64,000 bases of DNA from assembly GCA_027924585.1 (NCBI GenBank), contig BSBM01000261.1, positions 504,001 to 568,000 on the forward strand. Reading direction: 5' to 3'. The translations under genes were made by a program, and so were the position numbers. How positions within the stretch are numbered: the first letter of the stretch is position 1; the number at the start of each line of letters is the position of its first letter. Under the pieces are notes generated by a model, which was not told the DNA's origin, made no database searches, and saw nothing but the letters and a program-made list of their open reading frames with translations. The stretch comes from Larix kaempferi. Lineage: Eukaryota; Streptophyta; Pinopsida; Pinales; Pinaceae. Shown piece by piece: positions 50,880 to 62,643 of this stretch.

Positions 50880-51640
50880 CGAACCGGTGCGTTACATATA
50901 CAAAAGCATCGGGTTGCTATATACCATGTTGCACCACATCCAAAAAAAATTATCAAACGCAAAAGAACTAAAAATATATAAACTGGTGCATTATGTAAAC
51001 ATAAATGCCCCAGTGCATTCCCTTAAACATAAATACCCCGTACTATATTTTAGTAAAAAAAAGAATTATTATTTTATTAAAATATTCCTAAGATTTTGTT
51101 TAGAAGCCTATACATGATGTGTTACCGAATACTAAACGCCCCGGTGCATGTAGTAAAAACAAACGCACCGTATAATCTTTTGTTATTATTTTTTTTAATA
51201 ATTTATTAAAAAAACATGTTAATGTTTATAGGTAAATACCTCATCTTGATGCGTTCGTTAACATTAAACGCCCCGATGCATCTAATCATAACGAACACAC
51301 CGATATATATTTTATTAAAAATAATACAACTATTTTATTCAAAAAATCTCACAAAGTTTTACTAAAAGCGTCATAACGGTGCATTAGTATATAAACGCCC
51401 TGATGCATGTCAGAGACTCAAACACACCGCTTAATTTGTATTAAAAATAAAAATCTATAATTTTATTCCTACACAATTTTTTAAAACCTCTTACCGTTGT
51501 GTTAGATGATACAAAACACCCCAGTGCGTGAACAACACCAAAACACACTGATGATTATTCTATTAAAAATAGAAAATATTTTATTATTATTTTATTTTAA
51601 AACCCGCTCACACCGGTGCGCTTGATTGTTCGGCGCACCG
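50880..51640. repeat. CACTA subterminal tandem array, period about 117-135 bp
   Basis: Six units can be followed at about 50985, 51120, 51250, 51381, 51498 and 51616. Each has a GGTGCRTTA-like box, a spacer, AAACGCCCCGGTGCATG (some units CGATGCAT or CAGTGCG), then an AACGCACCG-like inverted box. An AT-rich stretch with TTATTAAAAATAA follows. Such clustered subterminal motifs are where the CACTA-encoded DNA-binding protein (TnpA in En/Spm) attaches. Here the core is nearly palindromic, GCACCGGTGC. Confidence 0.8.
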
Positions 51641-52059
51641 AAACAAGGTTTAATAAGAAAACATTACCCCTCCGTTAAACTCATTTTTACCCTATTCAGT
51701 GCGATTGATCCCACCTGCACTGGGGTTGCATCTCACCCACCTGGAAGCCCTCACATCTATGGTTCACGTGGACAAATTCCTCACTCCTATTGGCTGCTAA
51801 CTCTAGTTTGAATTTTGCCAAACGGTGGCAAAAAAATCAATTTTTGCATACATCGCCAATATGCCTCCCCAATGGGTCGTTCAATATGTAAATTGATTCT
51901 TACTTCATAATTTAAATTTTTAGCAAATTATTTTTGAAAATTGACCTTCAAATTGTCCTATTTAAAAAAAAATTAAAAAACATTGTGGGGTGTGTTCAAG
52001 GCTTTCGGCTTGCACTGCCTGAGAGTGCACCCTGTAATTTTATAGGGCGCTTCATTAGC

Positions 52060-52790
52060 GATGCGAGTTGAATGGATCGAACGCACCGCTACATCATGAA
52101 AATATATTTTAAAATAGTGAACTACTTATTGGTGCATTTAACACTGAAGAGAACCAACCTTACGGTGCACTTATGTGTATTGAGCGCACTGGTCAACAAA
52201 AACTTGAGGATGAAAACATTAAATTATACAGTGCTATTAGTGCACGTCCACGCACTGGTTTTTGGTGCTCTGACATGCAATAGGCACACCGGTTTGGAAC
52301 TCCAAAAACCATAATATAATAGTTCTTCGTTGGCATGTTAGTGCATTGGTGCACAGTGCTCTGACATGCCCAAGGAGCACCATGAATTTATTTCCATAAA
52401 AACATTAATTTAATAAACAACGATGCGTTCAGATCAATTAAGCACATCATTTCTAATGCACTGACATTCCCAAGTAGCAACATTAATAGAGCGTACAAAA
52501 ATAAAATTCAACTTTGCTCCTAGTGCATGTGTGTGCACTGGTACTTGGTGTGCTCACTTGATTTAAGAACACCGCCAACCAAATTTTAGAAAATATGTTG
52601 GTGCGTATAGTCATTGGCGCACCATTGAAATAAATTTTAATTATATAGAATCATAACATCAGTGCATGTTACATATTTCATCGCGCCGTAAAACGATTCA
52701 ATTTATATATAAACACATCGTTGGCGGTGTCATTTATGTATAAAAGCACTGGAAGCAGTGCACCTATGTTATTGAGGCTCATCGCTTCTA
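52060..52790. repeat. CACTA subterminal motifs, dispersed block
   Basis: Motifs of the type GGTGCATT, GCACTGG, GGCGCACC and AGTGCACC recur on both strands about every 30-60 bp without a strict period. I see no gene from 50,729 to 52,913. Confidence 0.7.
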
Positions 52791-52913
52791 AAAAATATTG
52801 TTTTGAGATAAAAATGTATTATTGATGTTATTAAATAGGATTTTAATTAAATGAAATATTACATGTTTTTATATATCTACTTATGAAACTGATTCATGTT
52901 ATATGTGAAACAG

Positions 52914-53627
52914 ATACGTGAGTGGTGACAAGATGCTTGGCGGGAACGTGCACAGCTGGATCAATTCAACATGGTTAGAGAATGATAGGCTAGGGAGAGG
53001 GAGAGGGATTTGCATCCTCGCCCCATTACTCATCAGACTAGAGAGCTCTTGAGGGTTGTCGACCTCTTGAAGTTCTATCAGGAGGCTCCATCCCTCAAGG
53101 GGAACTCTTCATTATTGTGTCAATTCATCCGACATTGGGATCATCAGAGGAAGGCATTTCGTGTTAGTCCTAGTTAGTGGTTCCATCCCACTAAGGAGTA
53201 CATCTATTTCATCACTGGGCTATCTAGGAGAGGGGATGATTTTCCCCATTTCCCCGATTTTCCAGCTTGTGTTGCAGCAGAGATTCAACTAGCTTACTCT
53301 CCGAGAAATATTAATGATGAGGTCATTCATCCCTCTAATTTTCAGGTGAGCGGCGAGCAGCCTAGGATCTCTAATTTTGGTCGAGAGGATGTTAGGTGCC
53401 CCTCTCTTTTGCTTAGGATTCTAGCGCACTCCACCAGTGATGGGATCTGCATTAATTTCCCTCTATTATATTATCATGTTGACTCTTTAGTGTAGAGACC
53501 TAGATGCGTTAGGTGGTCTGCCTTTTTTTTGCGACAATTTTTTTATGCTTTGGATAGATGTTGTGCAGTGATTGATGGTAGGTCAAACTTCCATTTCTGT
53601 TTATATTGTTTTTGTTTATTTTTTTAG
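52914..53627 (+). pseudogene. Unrecognised protein fragment in CACTA element
   Basis: After a plausible splice acceptor (ATGTGAAACAG at 52913), one frame stays readable for 237 codons to a TAG at 53625-53627, with four or five internal stops. It reads IREWWQDAWRERAQ-like at the start (one stop assumed read as W), then RELLRVVDLLKFYQEAP, then EYIYFITGLSRRGDDFPHF, RCPSLLLRILAHS and a basic aromatic end (RWSAFFLRQFFYALDRC). The long open frame and the tryptophan-like positions of some stops indicate a real decayed gene. I do not recognise the family. It converges with the TNP2 gene, whose 3' end overlaps it by a few bases. Confidence 0.5.
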
Positions 53628-56600
53628 AGGTTTTCGGCCACCAGGATCCTTAATTTCATCCCACATCTTTCTAGAGTTGATACATATCAACCCACTATTA
53701 CGATCTTCTTTTACATTATTCATGTCGAATGTGTCCCACCACTTGCACCTAAAAATAACACATTGGAAAGATGAGAAGTCCACTTGGATGATCTTTTGTA
53801 TATTTTTGACATAACCCAACATCCCTCCTATCAGGTTTCGATCGCGGTGGCTAGCATGACTAGATTGGTTGAACTCGACTTCCACTCCATAGTCTTCTGT
53901 AAGACGTCCATCATCAACATCATTGGTGTGAAAATGATGTCCATAAGGCCACATAGATGGAAACGAATGCACCTATAAAAAAGTTAACAAATGATGGTGC
54001 CATATGTCTAACAACCCAAACATTAATATATTAAACATAGATGTTACAAATTTAGAAATGTACATAAATATTTTATTACCGAGTTGCTACACCCGATCCC
54101 AATGTTTAGCGCAGCCTTCTCTTCAGGAGGGTAATGAATAGATGCACCATATTTCTCTCTGAATTGATCTGCAACCCAACTGATGGGATAGATCATTGGC
54201 ATATTTTCTTCTAATTGATCTAGAAAAGGCATGCTTCTATTGTGAAACTACCTGAATTCTTTTCTGCTAATGTCCCATTTCCTCCTCTTCTCTTCATGCA
54301 ATGCGACACACGCCTGTGTTTCCTCCACGTTGTAAAGAATGAATTTATTGATTGCGTCAATTTTTGAATTCGTTGTTGTACTCATGGGAATAAAACCACA
54401 TTCAATACATATGGGATCAAATATAGATTTTGAATTTTGTTGTGAATAGTTACTATATGGAAATTTGAAGATCGAAAGATAATTTACTTACGCTTTACCA
54501 TGTGCATTTTTCTGTTCATTTCCAGTACTTCCCCTTCCCTTTTTTCCTCATCACATTCATCATTCCAAATCACTGCGCCTGGTGTGTGGTCGATTTGTTT
54601 GATGTACTCACTAGCATAATAGAACAACTCATATAGTATGCACCCCTCTGCAATAGATCGCTCGGGGTTTTCCCTTTGTCGAAAAAATCCCTTCACTTTT
54701 TTCATGAACCTCTCCAAGAAGAACATCCAGCGACATGAGACCACCCCGACTAATTCAACCTCATCGACTAGGTGAATTAGAAGATGAACCTACAAGTCCA
54801 TGAAACTCGGCTGCAGTTCCTTCTCAAACATAAAAACAATTTCATCTATCTCTTGACGCCACCATGGAATGCTAGCAATGTAAATCTCCTTTGATGTAAT
54901 CCAGTGTACAATTGAAGATAGTTTAGATATGGCACGCCTTAGGTCATCTGGAATGTCATGGTTCACACACCCATGCACAAAAAACGGATAATGACACTAC
55001 AAAGTAAATAGAAAAATTTCATTTCATTTTAACTTGTGTGTTAAAAGATATAAATAAAAAGTAAAAACAATTTTTGACATTATACGTACCCTTAGAAGGT
55101 TCAGATGGTCATATGATTTCAAACCCGACAACTTTTCATATGCAGTGAAGTAGCGTAGTAGAGTAGACCCATAAAAAGAAGGAACCTTCACACCCACTAT
55201 AACTTCCTTTTTCAAATTAAGATCATATTTCTTCAAAATCCATGGAACATTGCCTTTTTAAATGAAAAAGAGGGGCTAGCATCTCCTCTATTTTCTTGTC
55301 TTGGCCAATGCTTCTTTTTGGTATTTGAAGAAATAAGATCTTTCCTGACAGCGAAATTGTCACTTTTTTTGGATGATATGTGATGCCACAAAGAACATGA
55401 AACATTTTTAAATATATGCATGGGATCTAGTAAGTGGGAAATCATAAGATGCTCCCAATATGGGAGCTCATAAAATATTTATTTCCTTTTCATCCCTTTG
55501 GATATTTTCTAAACATACGTGTTGAAGAATTCAGGATCATCAATCACAAGTTGCACATTTGAATCAAACATCTCTATTTATTCCTTCTCCTTCTCTCTTT
55601 CATATGCCCTAAGTTAGTTATCTAGTGTCATTATTTCAGGCCTTTGGGTTCTCTCTTGTTTACCATTGAAAGTAGATCTTGCTTTTCTATAAGAGTGGTT
55701 TTCTGGGAGGAATGCCCTAGAGAAGTCATACACTGACTTTCATATGTCTTTAAACCACCTAGCCTTCATAGAAGGTTAAAAAATTTTACATTCTTAATAA
55801 CCATTTCTTACAAGACCTATGATTCTATAATAAAGAGAGCACATTAGTGTTAAAGATCAAGAGAGTTGCACCGAATTAAATATGCCAAAAATTATTTATG
55901 TGAATATAAACAAATAAATCAACAATATATTTACCTGAGAAGACTCCTAACCCCGGATAATCATGTGTGGTGTATGCACATATGACATACAATGTAAAAT
56001 TCCTCTATGGTGGGATGGGTCTGGACACATCATATACCTGTATCCCTTCTCATAATTCCTTGAATTCATCGATCAATGCCTTGTAGGTAAACATCCATAT
56101 TCTTCACTTGTCTTCTACCAGGGACTATAAGAGCCAACATAAGATGTTTATTCTTCATGGACAACCATGGGGGGATATTGTTATTGATCACTACTACAGG
56201 CCAAACAGTAGATGGCATTTGGTTGGGAATATGGGTTGAATCCATCCATGGATATGCTCAAACAGAGGTTGTGTACTTCATCCTTGAATTTATCGGGCCA
56301 TGTATTCTCTATATGATTCATGGCTATTGAATTTTTTTGGATTCACATAACTCCTTCCTCACTTTGGTGCAATGCATTCCATCCCTACAACATAACTAAT
56401 TCTTTGCAATGAAATAGCCTTTGAATCCTTGAAATTATAAGCATGTGCCTCAATATCTTATCAGGAGGACCGTATGCTTTAGCTTGTTATTCGATTCTTT
56501 GTACCTGTCGTGCCCATATTTTGGACATATCCCTTTTTCTACATATTCTCCTCTATATAGAATACAATAATTGGGACATGCATGATATGGTATGTACTCA

Positions 56601-57243
56601 ACACCCAACATTTTCAACATTTTCTTTTCCTTTTCATAGTTGTTGGGAAATACATTATCATTCGGAAGTAATTTACCTTTGAATAACCCATAGCTAGTGG
56701 GAAATGAAAATGTACTATGTAATTTAATGTTCATAAAATCGACCATTTTCAATGATGATTGTGTCACAAGATTACTCAAAATATAACGTAGTTGATGGTC
56801 AGTTACCTCAACATTGCTGAGAAACATGCGTATGACATGCCATACTTTGCTTTTAAGTTGTACGGTAACATTGTTGTCCCAAACTACATAGACTTTCATC
56901 GGCCAAGTTTAACGAGAAGGGTGGTGGAAGACGATTTAAGGATTTTGAATAAGGCTTTGGTGATATGAGCATCATCCCCTAGCTCATTGTCCTAGAATGT
57001 ATGTAACAACATTGCATCAATGTCACTCCTTTTTCGTAATAACTGATCCATACCAATGTCTACTTCATTGCCTCCATTGCCAACATGTGAATAACTACTA
57101 TTACTATAGGAATTCCTAATTGTTGAGGATGGACATAGTGGAAATTGAATAGGTGGTTGATTCAACCATGCTTGGTATGCTTCCTCTCCAACTTGTGCTA
57201 TTTTTTCATCCTTCTCTCGATTTGACATTGTATTGGGGTGCAA
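53616..57243 (-). pseudogene. CACTA TNP2-type transposase with DUF4218 and DUF4216, broken
   Basis: The transposase of CACTA elements cuts at the termini. Read on the minus strand: an N-terminal part (EAYQAWLNQPP, 57000-57243); the TNP2 region at 56450-56899 (LLPNDNVFPNNYEKEKKML, HACPNYCILYRGEYVEKG, CPKYGHDRYKE); then near 56050 ALIDEFKEL and HDYPGLGVFSG. DUF4218 is at 55236-54484 (KSYDHLNLLRV, CVNHDIPDDLRRAISKL, MFFLERFMKKVKGFFR, RSIAEGCILYE). A linker (KRRKWDISRKEFR, SMPFLDQLEENM) follows at 54330-54050. The C-terminal DUF4216 is at 53972-53616 (SFQCVIFRCKWWDT). Stops and frameshifts are numerous and at least one intron is likely. Domain order is as in intact plant elements, so this is one decayed gene. 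Confidence 0.85.
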
Positions 57244-57621
57244 TGGAAGATGTTAGGCAGGTCGCTCATCACCAGAATCCTAATTTCAAAAATATTGAGT
57301 ATTATATTGATGATGTTAATAAGCACAATGCACTTGGTTTGATCTAGCATTATACAAAACAATTATTACATAAGCACAAGAATCATTTCCAATAGAAAAT
57401 GTTAAGCTGCAAACAATTTATAAAGAAAACATTTAGATTGAGCGATAAATTAATATCAATTCCACATTAAATGTAAAATTTAACATTGAGCAACACATTT
57501 TCAAATTCATGAATTTATAAATTAAATTAACAATTTATAAAACATAATTTCAAACTGAACAATACATTAACATGACTCCCATTGAAAATTAACAAATACA
57601 ATTAATCAATGTGTTTTTGTC

Positions 57622-59018
57622 TTACACCCCAAAGGAACGTCTAAGGGTAATCCCAATCCAAGGTGTTCTTATGAGCATTTGGTGGTCTATGAAAGTTAAC
57701 AACTTGTCACCAGGATAAAAAATACATATTACATGTACAACAACAAATATGGATGCTTTCCTTTTCATAAAGAACTCCTAGTCATTGAAGTGTTCCTCAA
57801 ATGAACAATTTGCAGAAAATAAAGAGCACCTAGAACTATTTATGAACCCTGGAATGTTCCCATGAGTGCATGGACAACCATCTATATATAACAAGTTCTT
57901 CCTGTTAAAGTTTCCAGAAACATAACCATTCATGCACATACTATACATGGAAATGCTATGCTTGTATTTAATAATATTCAAGTAATCAAACCGACACTAG
58001 ATAGGACCACAAAATGGCATAAGTGCTACTGACTATTTGGGAGGAACAATTACATGTGAAATGATAAACAACCCAAGATTTGAAGCATCTATATTAGACT
58101 TTCTAATCATAAAACGATTAGCACAAAAAGAGAATTTGGTTCCAACATTAGGTGTAGGAAGAGAAGACAACCAAGCGCCATACAAAGTGTGGTTGTAAGA
58201 AGTTTGATATTTAATTTGCAAATTCAGAAGAAGGGAGAAATCATTGCTAGCCTCCAACAATTGGACAGACCTCGGTGTGTACTTGGATATTTTTTCTCTC
58301 AACTCATTCAAATATTTGGATCTTCTAGTAGAGATGGGTTGGGTGGAATTCATATCATACTTTGGATCACTAGAACTTTCAATTGACTGAACATAAGAAG
58401 AGGGGTTCTTTAATTTAGGATGAGACATAGTTATTTTGGCTTCCAACTTTTTCAAAAATGAGCATATGGAAGTGTTCCTATGTGTCTTTTTTATATCACC
58501 TATTGGATTTTTTATTACAGTAGGGGGTATTAGACAGTAATCTATCATTGTTGTAATGGGTGAGTGTGACATGCCGAGAGTTCTCCTTCAACCCTTGAAA
58601 TTTTGAACAACCACAAACTACGGGAGTGTCATAAAAGAGTTCTATCTCATGATGAATTACTGCTGATGAACCATGATTGCGGATTGAAGATGGCATGTTA
58701 CAATTAGTCAAGTGAAGCGGCTGCCCATTTTCATATACAAACTGCTTGCAGTATCTTTCTCCTGATAAGAGCTTACGATGTTTTGAAATTGCTGGAATTT
58801 ATTCTACATCCGAACTCGAACCTGAATCAGGATCCTACAATAAAGAATACATTGATATTTAGATTCACGTGGATAACATAAATTCAAATAAATAGTCAAA
58901 ACATAAAAAAAAAAACTGAACTTACTGGGGATGGAAAGAGAGAACTCGTCGAATTTTGAACAAGATGGAATTTGAAGAATTGGTCATTTGATAATACAAA
59001 CGTTTCTCCCTGCATCAT
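57622..59018 (-). pseudogene. Two-exon gene with SET-like C-terminal domain, inside CACTA element
   Basis: Exon 1 is 59018-58926 (31 codons, MMQGETFVLSNDQFFKFH). A GTAAGT donor, a 91-bp intron and a TTGTAG acceptor lead to exon 2 from 58834. Both sides are in phase 0. Exon 2 starts with an acidic patch (DPDSGSSSDVE), then a stop, RKLLSGERYCKQFVYENG, a cysteine pair VVCGCSKFQG, and a frameshift near 58560. The C-terminal 150 codons follow the SET order: SNLGLFIISHVIVP and MPFCGP; then LYIDG, HGNIPGFINSSR, SANCSFEE; then VVHVICIFYPGDKLL. The last three resemble the asparagine-pocket motif and the GEELL end of SET proteins. The usual NHSC is INSS here and no post-SET cysteines are seen, so methyltransferase activity is doubtful. 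Four stops show decay. It lies upstream of TNP2 on the same strand. Confidence 0.55.
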
Positions 59019-59239
59019 TTTGAGTGAAATCAACAACCAATATATGTCTCTACAGTCCTAAAAAAATTTCAAGAACTATATTACAATCTAATTTCCATTA
59101 TAGTTTGGAAACCATTTTGTAAGAATAAGGTGAGTTTAAGAAACATATATATACTATGAAATATTGTAATTGGTGTGGTTGAATACTAGAAGAACATTTG
59201 AGATGAATATATAATTTTAAGTGGATACATAAAACCACA

Positions 59240-59620
59240 GGATTTACAAATTAAACCGGTGCATCTATTCAAATATATATGCATCGGTGCGCTCACATAT
59301 GCCAAACGCACCGGTGCATAACAACCATAAACACATTGTGAAAGAACATCCGCAAAATCCCCTGCAGTAGAAAATATCCTCTACATTTGGTAGCGGATAT
59401 TTATTCATGCATTTTACAACATTTTTCATGTTGGTGCGTTTCGTAAACATAAGCACACCGGAGCATCCTAATTATCAACACACCATGACATGAGATTTTT
59501 AAAAAAAAAAGAATTTAATGTTGCTAGTGTTGCATCGAAATTCAAAGGTCTAGTGCGTTTTATGTATGATTGCACTGGTGAGGCATGATCAAAAGCGCAC
59601 CAAAATGCCGAAAAATAAAA
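59240..59620. repeat. CACTA-type GGTGC repeat block 2a
   Basis: AACCGGTGCATC, ATCGGTGCGCTC, AACGCACCGGTGCATAAC, TTGGTGCGTTTCG and AAGCACACCGGAGCATCC repeat the motif of the 50,880-52,790 arrays. The block lies between the start of the SET-like gene and the plus-strand gene, so it could act as a shared upstream region. Confidence 0.75.
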
Positions 59621-60095
59621 ATAAAAAGAATCGCACAAGCTATTTTTTCCCTAAATAGAAAAAAGGGTGGCAATTTTAAGTTGAAAACTAATTTGAAATA
59701 GTGTTTAAAAGCAAAAAACCTAAACAATAATTCATTATTTTGCTGAAAATTTCAGGGGAGAATTTTGGAAGAGAGACTTACATAGAAGGAGTTTGGAGCA
59801 ATTGGATTATTCTAAGGATCGAAATTTGTTATGTATGGTGAATCAAACAAAACCCTACATATTAAAAATTTCAAGTATGTAAATATTAGTGTTGATCTTA
59901 TTACTTTATTTAAAGTTTAACTAGATTTATAAAAAAAACTTCATACTTACCTTCAATGTTTCAACCCTTATTTTCTTGTTGCTTCTTTGTGTTTTATGTG
60001 GCTACAAAATTTTACATTAGGGTTTAAATCCCTCTATTGTTATACACAATTATGATTTCACCTTTTAGGGATTTTAAATTTGTTGAGCTTGTCAT

Positions 60096-60103
60096 TATAT
60101 AAA
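60096..60103 (+). promoter_or_regulatory. Possible TATA box of the plus-strand gene
   Basis: TATATAAA lies 55 bp before an ATG (60151) whose short exon, ATGTCGACCCTG, ends at a strong GTAAGT donor (60163). Spacing is right for a plant promoter. An ATG at 60120 is too close to the box to be the start. Confidence 0.4.
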
Positions 60104-60179
60104 GAAAGCGTAGGGTGAGATGGGGCCACTTTTGAGTCGAATCCGTAACCATGTCGACCCTGGTAAGTTTTTTTTCCAA

Positions 60180-60590
60180 CAAAAAAATGCATGCATTAAT
60201 ATCGGTGCATTTTTATTACATGAAGGCAACGGTGTGGGTATAAGCAAAGCGCACCGGATATGATATGCGACATGTAGTGTTTTATTTTATAAAAATGCAA
60301 AAATCATTTTTCATTGCTCGATTATCTGTTCGTGATGTGTTTATACGAATATCGCACCGCTAATGACATGAACACATATTTTTTGTTTTCATAAAACGTT
60401 AAATATTTTTCATCCATTCACACTGCACCTTTGTTGATATACCACACCGATGCATTTAGGTACATAAACGTACCGGGGCGTTTTATGTGATAAAGAGCAC
60501 CGATACCAGACTTGTTTTCTTTTTTGAAAGTCTGTAATTTATTTGTATAATATATTGATAGAATCTATATTTAATGGTGCATGTTTTTTA
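60180..60590. repeat. CACTA-type GGTGC repeat block 2b
   Basis: Motifs such as ATCGGTGCATTT, AAGCGCACCGG, ATCGCACCGC, CCGATGCATTTAGG and ACGTACCGGGGCG recur here. The block would lie within the first intron of the plus-strand gene if that model is right. Confidence 0.7.
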
Positions 60591-61850
60591 TTGATATAAA
60601 ATGCATGGTATTAGTTCAATGAACAATGACTTTAGTCAACATGATGGGAGCACATCTAGAATTACGAAGAAGGCAAATGTTTTTTATTAATTTATGTATT
60701 TAAATTAATTTGTTTGAATTATTTGTAAAGTTAACTTATATGTATTGGTTAATGCATGACATGTAGAGCCATAAAAAGAGGAAGCTTGATAAGATTCTTA
60801 CCAATATAAGTCCAGTAGAGCATGAAACGTTGATGGAAAAGTTGTAGAGAGATGAATCAGGTGAATAAAAAATAAGACAATATGAAATATTTCTTCAAAT
60901 TTTTGTAATAATGTACCTAATAATATTCACTAATATGTTTCAAATAATCCAATTCACATGTGTTGAATGTTATGCGGGGACTGACAACAACAGAATTCAA
61001 TGTCATCATAAGAAAAATTAATTATGGAAGATACAAATGATGATTAATTGGTCCTTAACTCATCTAGAGTGGTGTTGGACGTTAATAGAAGGGGCAAATA
61101 ATTTTATAATACTATGAATTATATAGTGTAAAGAACACACATACATACTTTTCACTTACAATACATAAACCAATCAAACGATTCGAAGAATCAGGTCATA
61201 TGTAAACTACACGAGGAGTTCCTAGAGAAATGGTCCATGAGACCTATCAGACTTGCAATAGAAAAAACATACAACAACAAAAAAAATCATTCAAAAAGTA
61301 ATATTCTTAAACATGTTTATGTAGAATATGTATCTATAACTACTACAAAGCATCATTCCTTCAATAATTTTAATTTTTCTATATTTATTTTTCATATCAA
61401 CAGAAAAATAGTTTAATGTCATTTTACATTTCCAGGAAGATTATGAAAATTCCAAAGGATGAATGAGGTGATATGCGAAATGTTCCTGTAGGGATGTCCA
61501 AAAAAGTGTACAAGGATATGGTTAATGAAATGGACATAATGCATCGCATGAGGAGCCATCTCAACAACAACGTGCTTCAAATGTATGAAATCACAGTTTT
61601 TTAAGATTATGTACATATCATTAATTAGTTCAACATTAAATATTAATTTTCAATTGTTTTGTTGTAGAAAAGAAAAGAAAATGGAACCCAGTCAGCACAC
61701 AAGACGAGATGACAAAGAAAAAATGGGTTTATAACAAAGTTTGTGAGTATTTGTGATTTACTTATAAGAAATTAAGATTTCATAGTGGTTGTTATTTGTA
61801 TATTTAATTTTGTTTGTTTTCACTGGTAATCCTTGGATGTATTGAAATAG

Positions 61851-61952
61851 GTGTTAACATACAAAGATGAGCCATCAGAAGAATTAATTGACATTGGGTT
61901 AAGCAAGGGTTGTGAGTATATGTTGGCGTATCAAAAATTAATTGTGGATTTT
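61851..61952 (+). CDS. Duplicated 34-codon exon, copy 1
   Basis: It is bounded by an AG acceptor (ATTGAAATAG) and a GTAAGT donor and is open for exactly 34 codons. Core residues are YKDEPSEELIDIGLSKG, then CEYMLAYQKLIVDF. It aligns without gaps to the exon at 63406-63507: nine identical positions, including Y4, E7, P8, E10, G16, G20, E22, M24 and I31, with many conservative ones. Confidence 0.6.
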
Positions 61953-62159
61953 GTAAGTATTGATGAGTCCAATTTTCAGGTATTTGATAACCTTTTTCCC
62001 ACAGTAAAGCTCAAGCAATGGCGAAGAAACACACTCATTTGTGGGAAAAATGTTTTACCTTAATTATTTAATGAAGTTGTTTTTTACGATTATTCTTGTA
62101 TGTTTAAAATGCGTATTAAATAAACTAATTCTGTGGAAATCGAGCGTGATTGAGTAGGT

Positions 62160-62643
62160 TCAGGGGCATTAAAGGACAAACACGTAGAAGACTGAGGGAT
62201 CATGTAGCTCAGTGCCTTTTTCCTGATTTCTAGAGAACGCACTCATGTTTAAGGAGAATTGGCATTTAGACATTTAGTTAGGTTCAACATTAAGAATTAT
62301 ATAAATATGGACCTCTCAGGTAGCGAGAGGTCTCTGTTGACATTTTTGGAGAAACATTGTTTCATGTTTTTGCACTATTGAGATACTTCTGAGTTACAGA
62401 CCTTTGTGAAGACATGGAGTTTATATTTTAATAGAAGATTGATGTTAAATCCCAGTCAGCATCTATAAGTTTCGTTCCCTCCTAAGTACAGGTTGGAGAG
62501 GGCCCCTCCAACATGTAAGTCAAGGGATTTCCATTTTTCAGGTATTTTCGATTATGTGTTTTACAGTGATGAAAATTTATATCGCATATGGAAGTATTTG
62601 AATGATGTCTTTATTCTGTAGTAATTTATAACACATTCTGTAG
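62160..62643 (+). pseudogene. Unrecognised coding fragment between the duplicated exons
   Basis: Two linked frames read GQTRRRLRDHVAQCLFPDF, then from about 62280 a frame with only two internal stops: NYINMDLSGSERSLLTFLEK, LQTFVKTWSLYFNRRLML, FPPKYRLERAP, DFHFSGIFDYVFYSDENLY. It ends at TAG near 62622. The second half is compositionally protein-like (aromatic-rich, few repeats). The family is not recognised. It may be an inserted fragment or a lost exon set of the surrounding gene. Confidence 0.4.

Noticed and set aside
50880-51640. Regular repeat-spacer pattern as a CRISPR-like array
   Set aside because: Repeats are degenerate, about 120-135 bp in period, adjacent to a CACTA terminus and in a plant context.
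60120-60162. ATG at 60120 as start of the plus-strand gene
   Set aside because: Only about 17 bp after the TATA box, so it would lie before the expected transcription start; the ATG at 60151 fits better.
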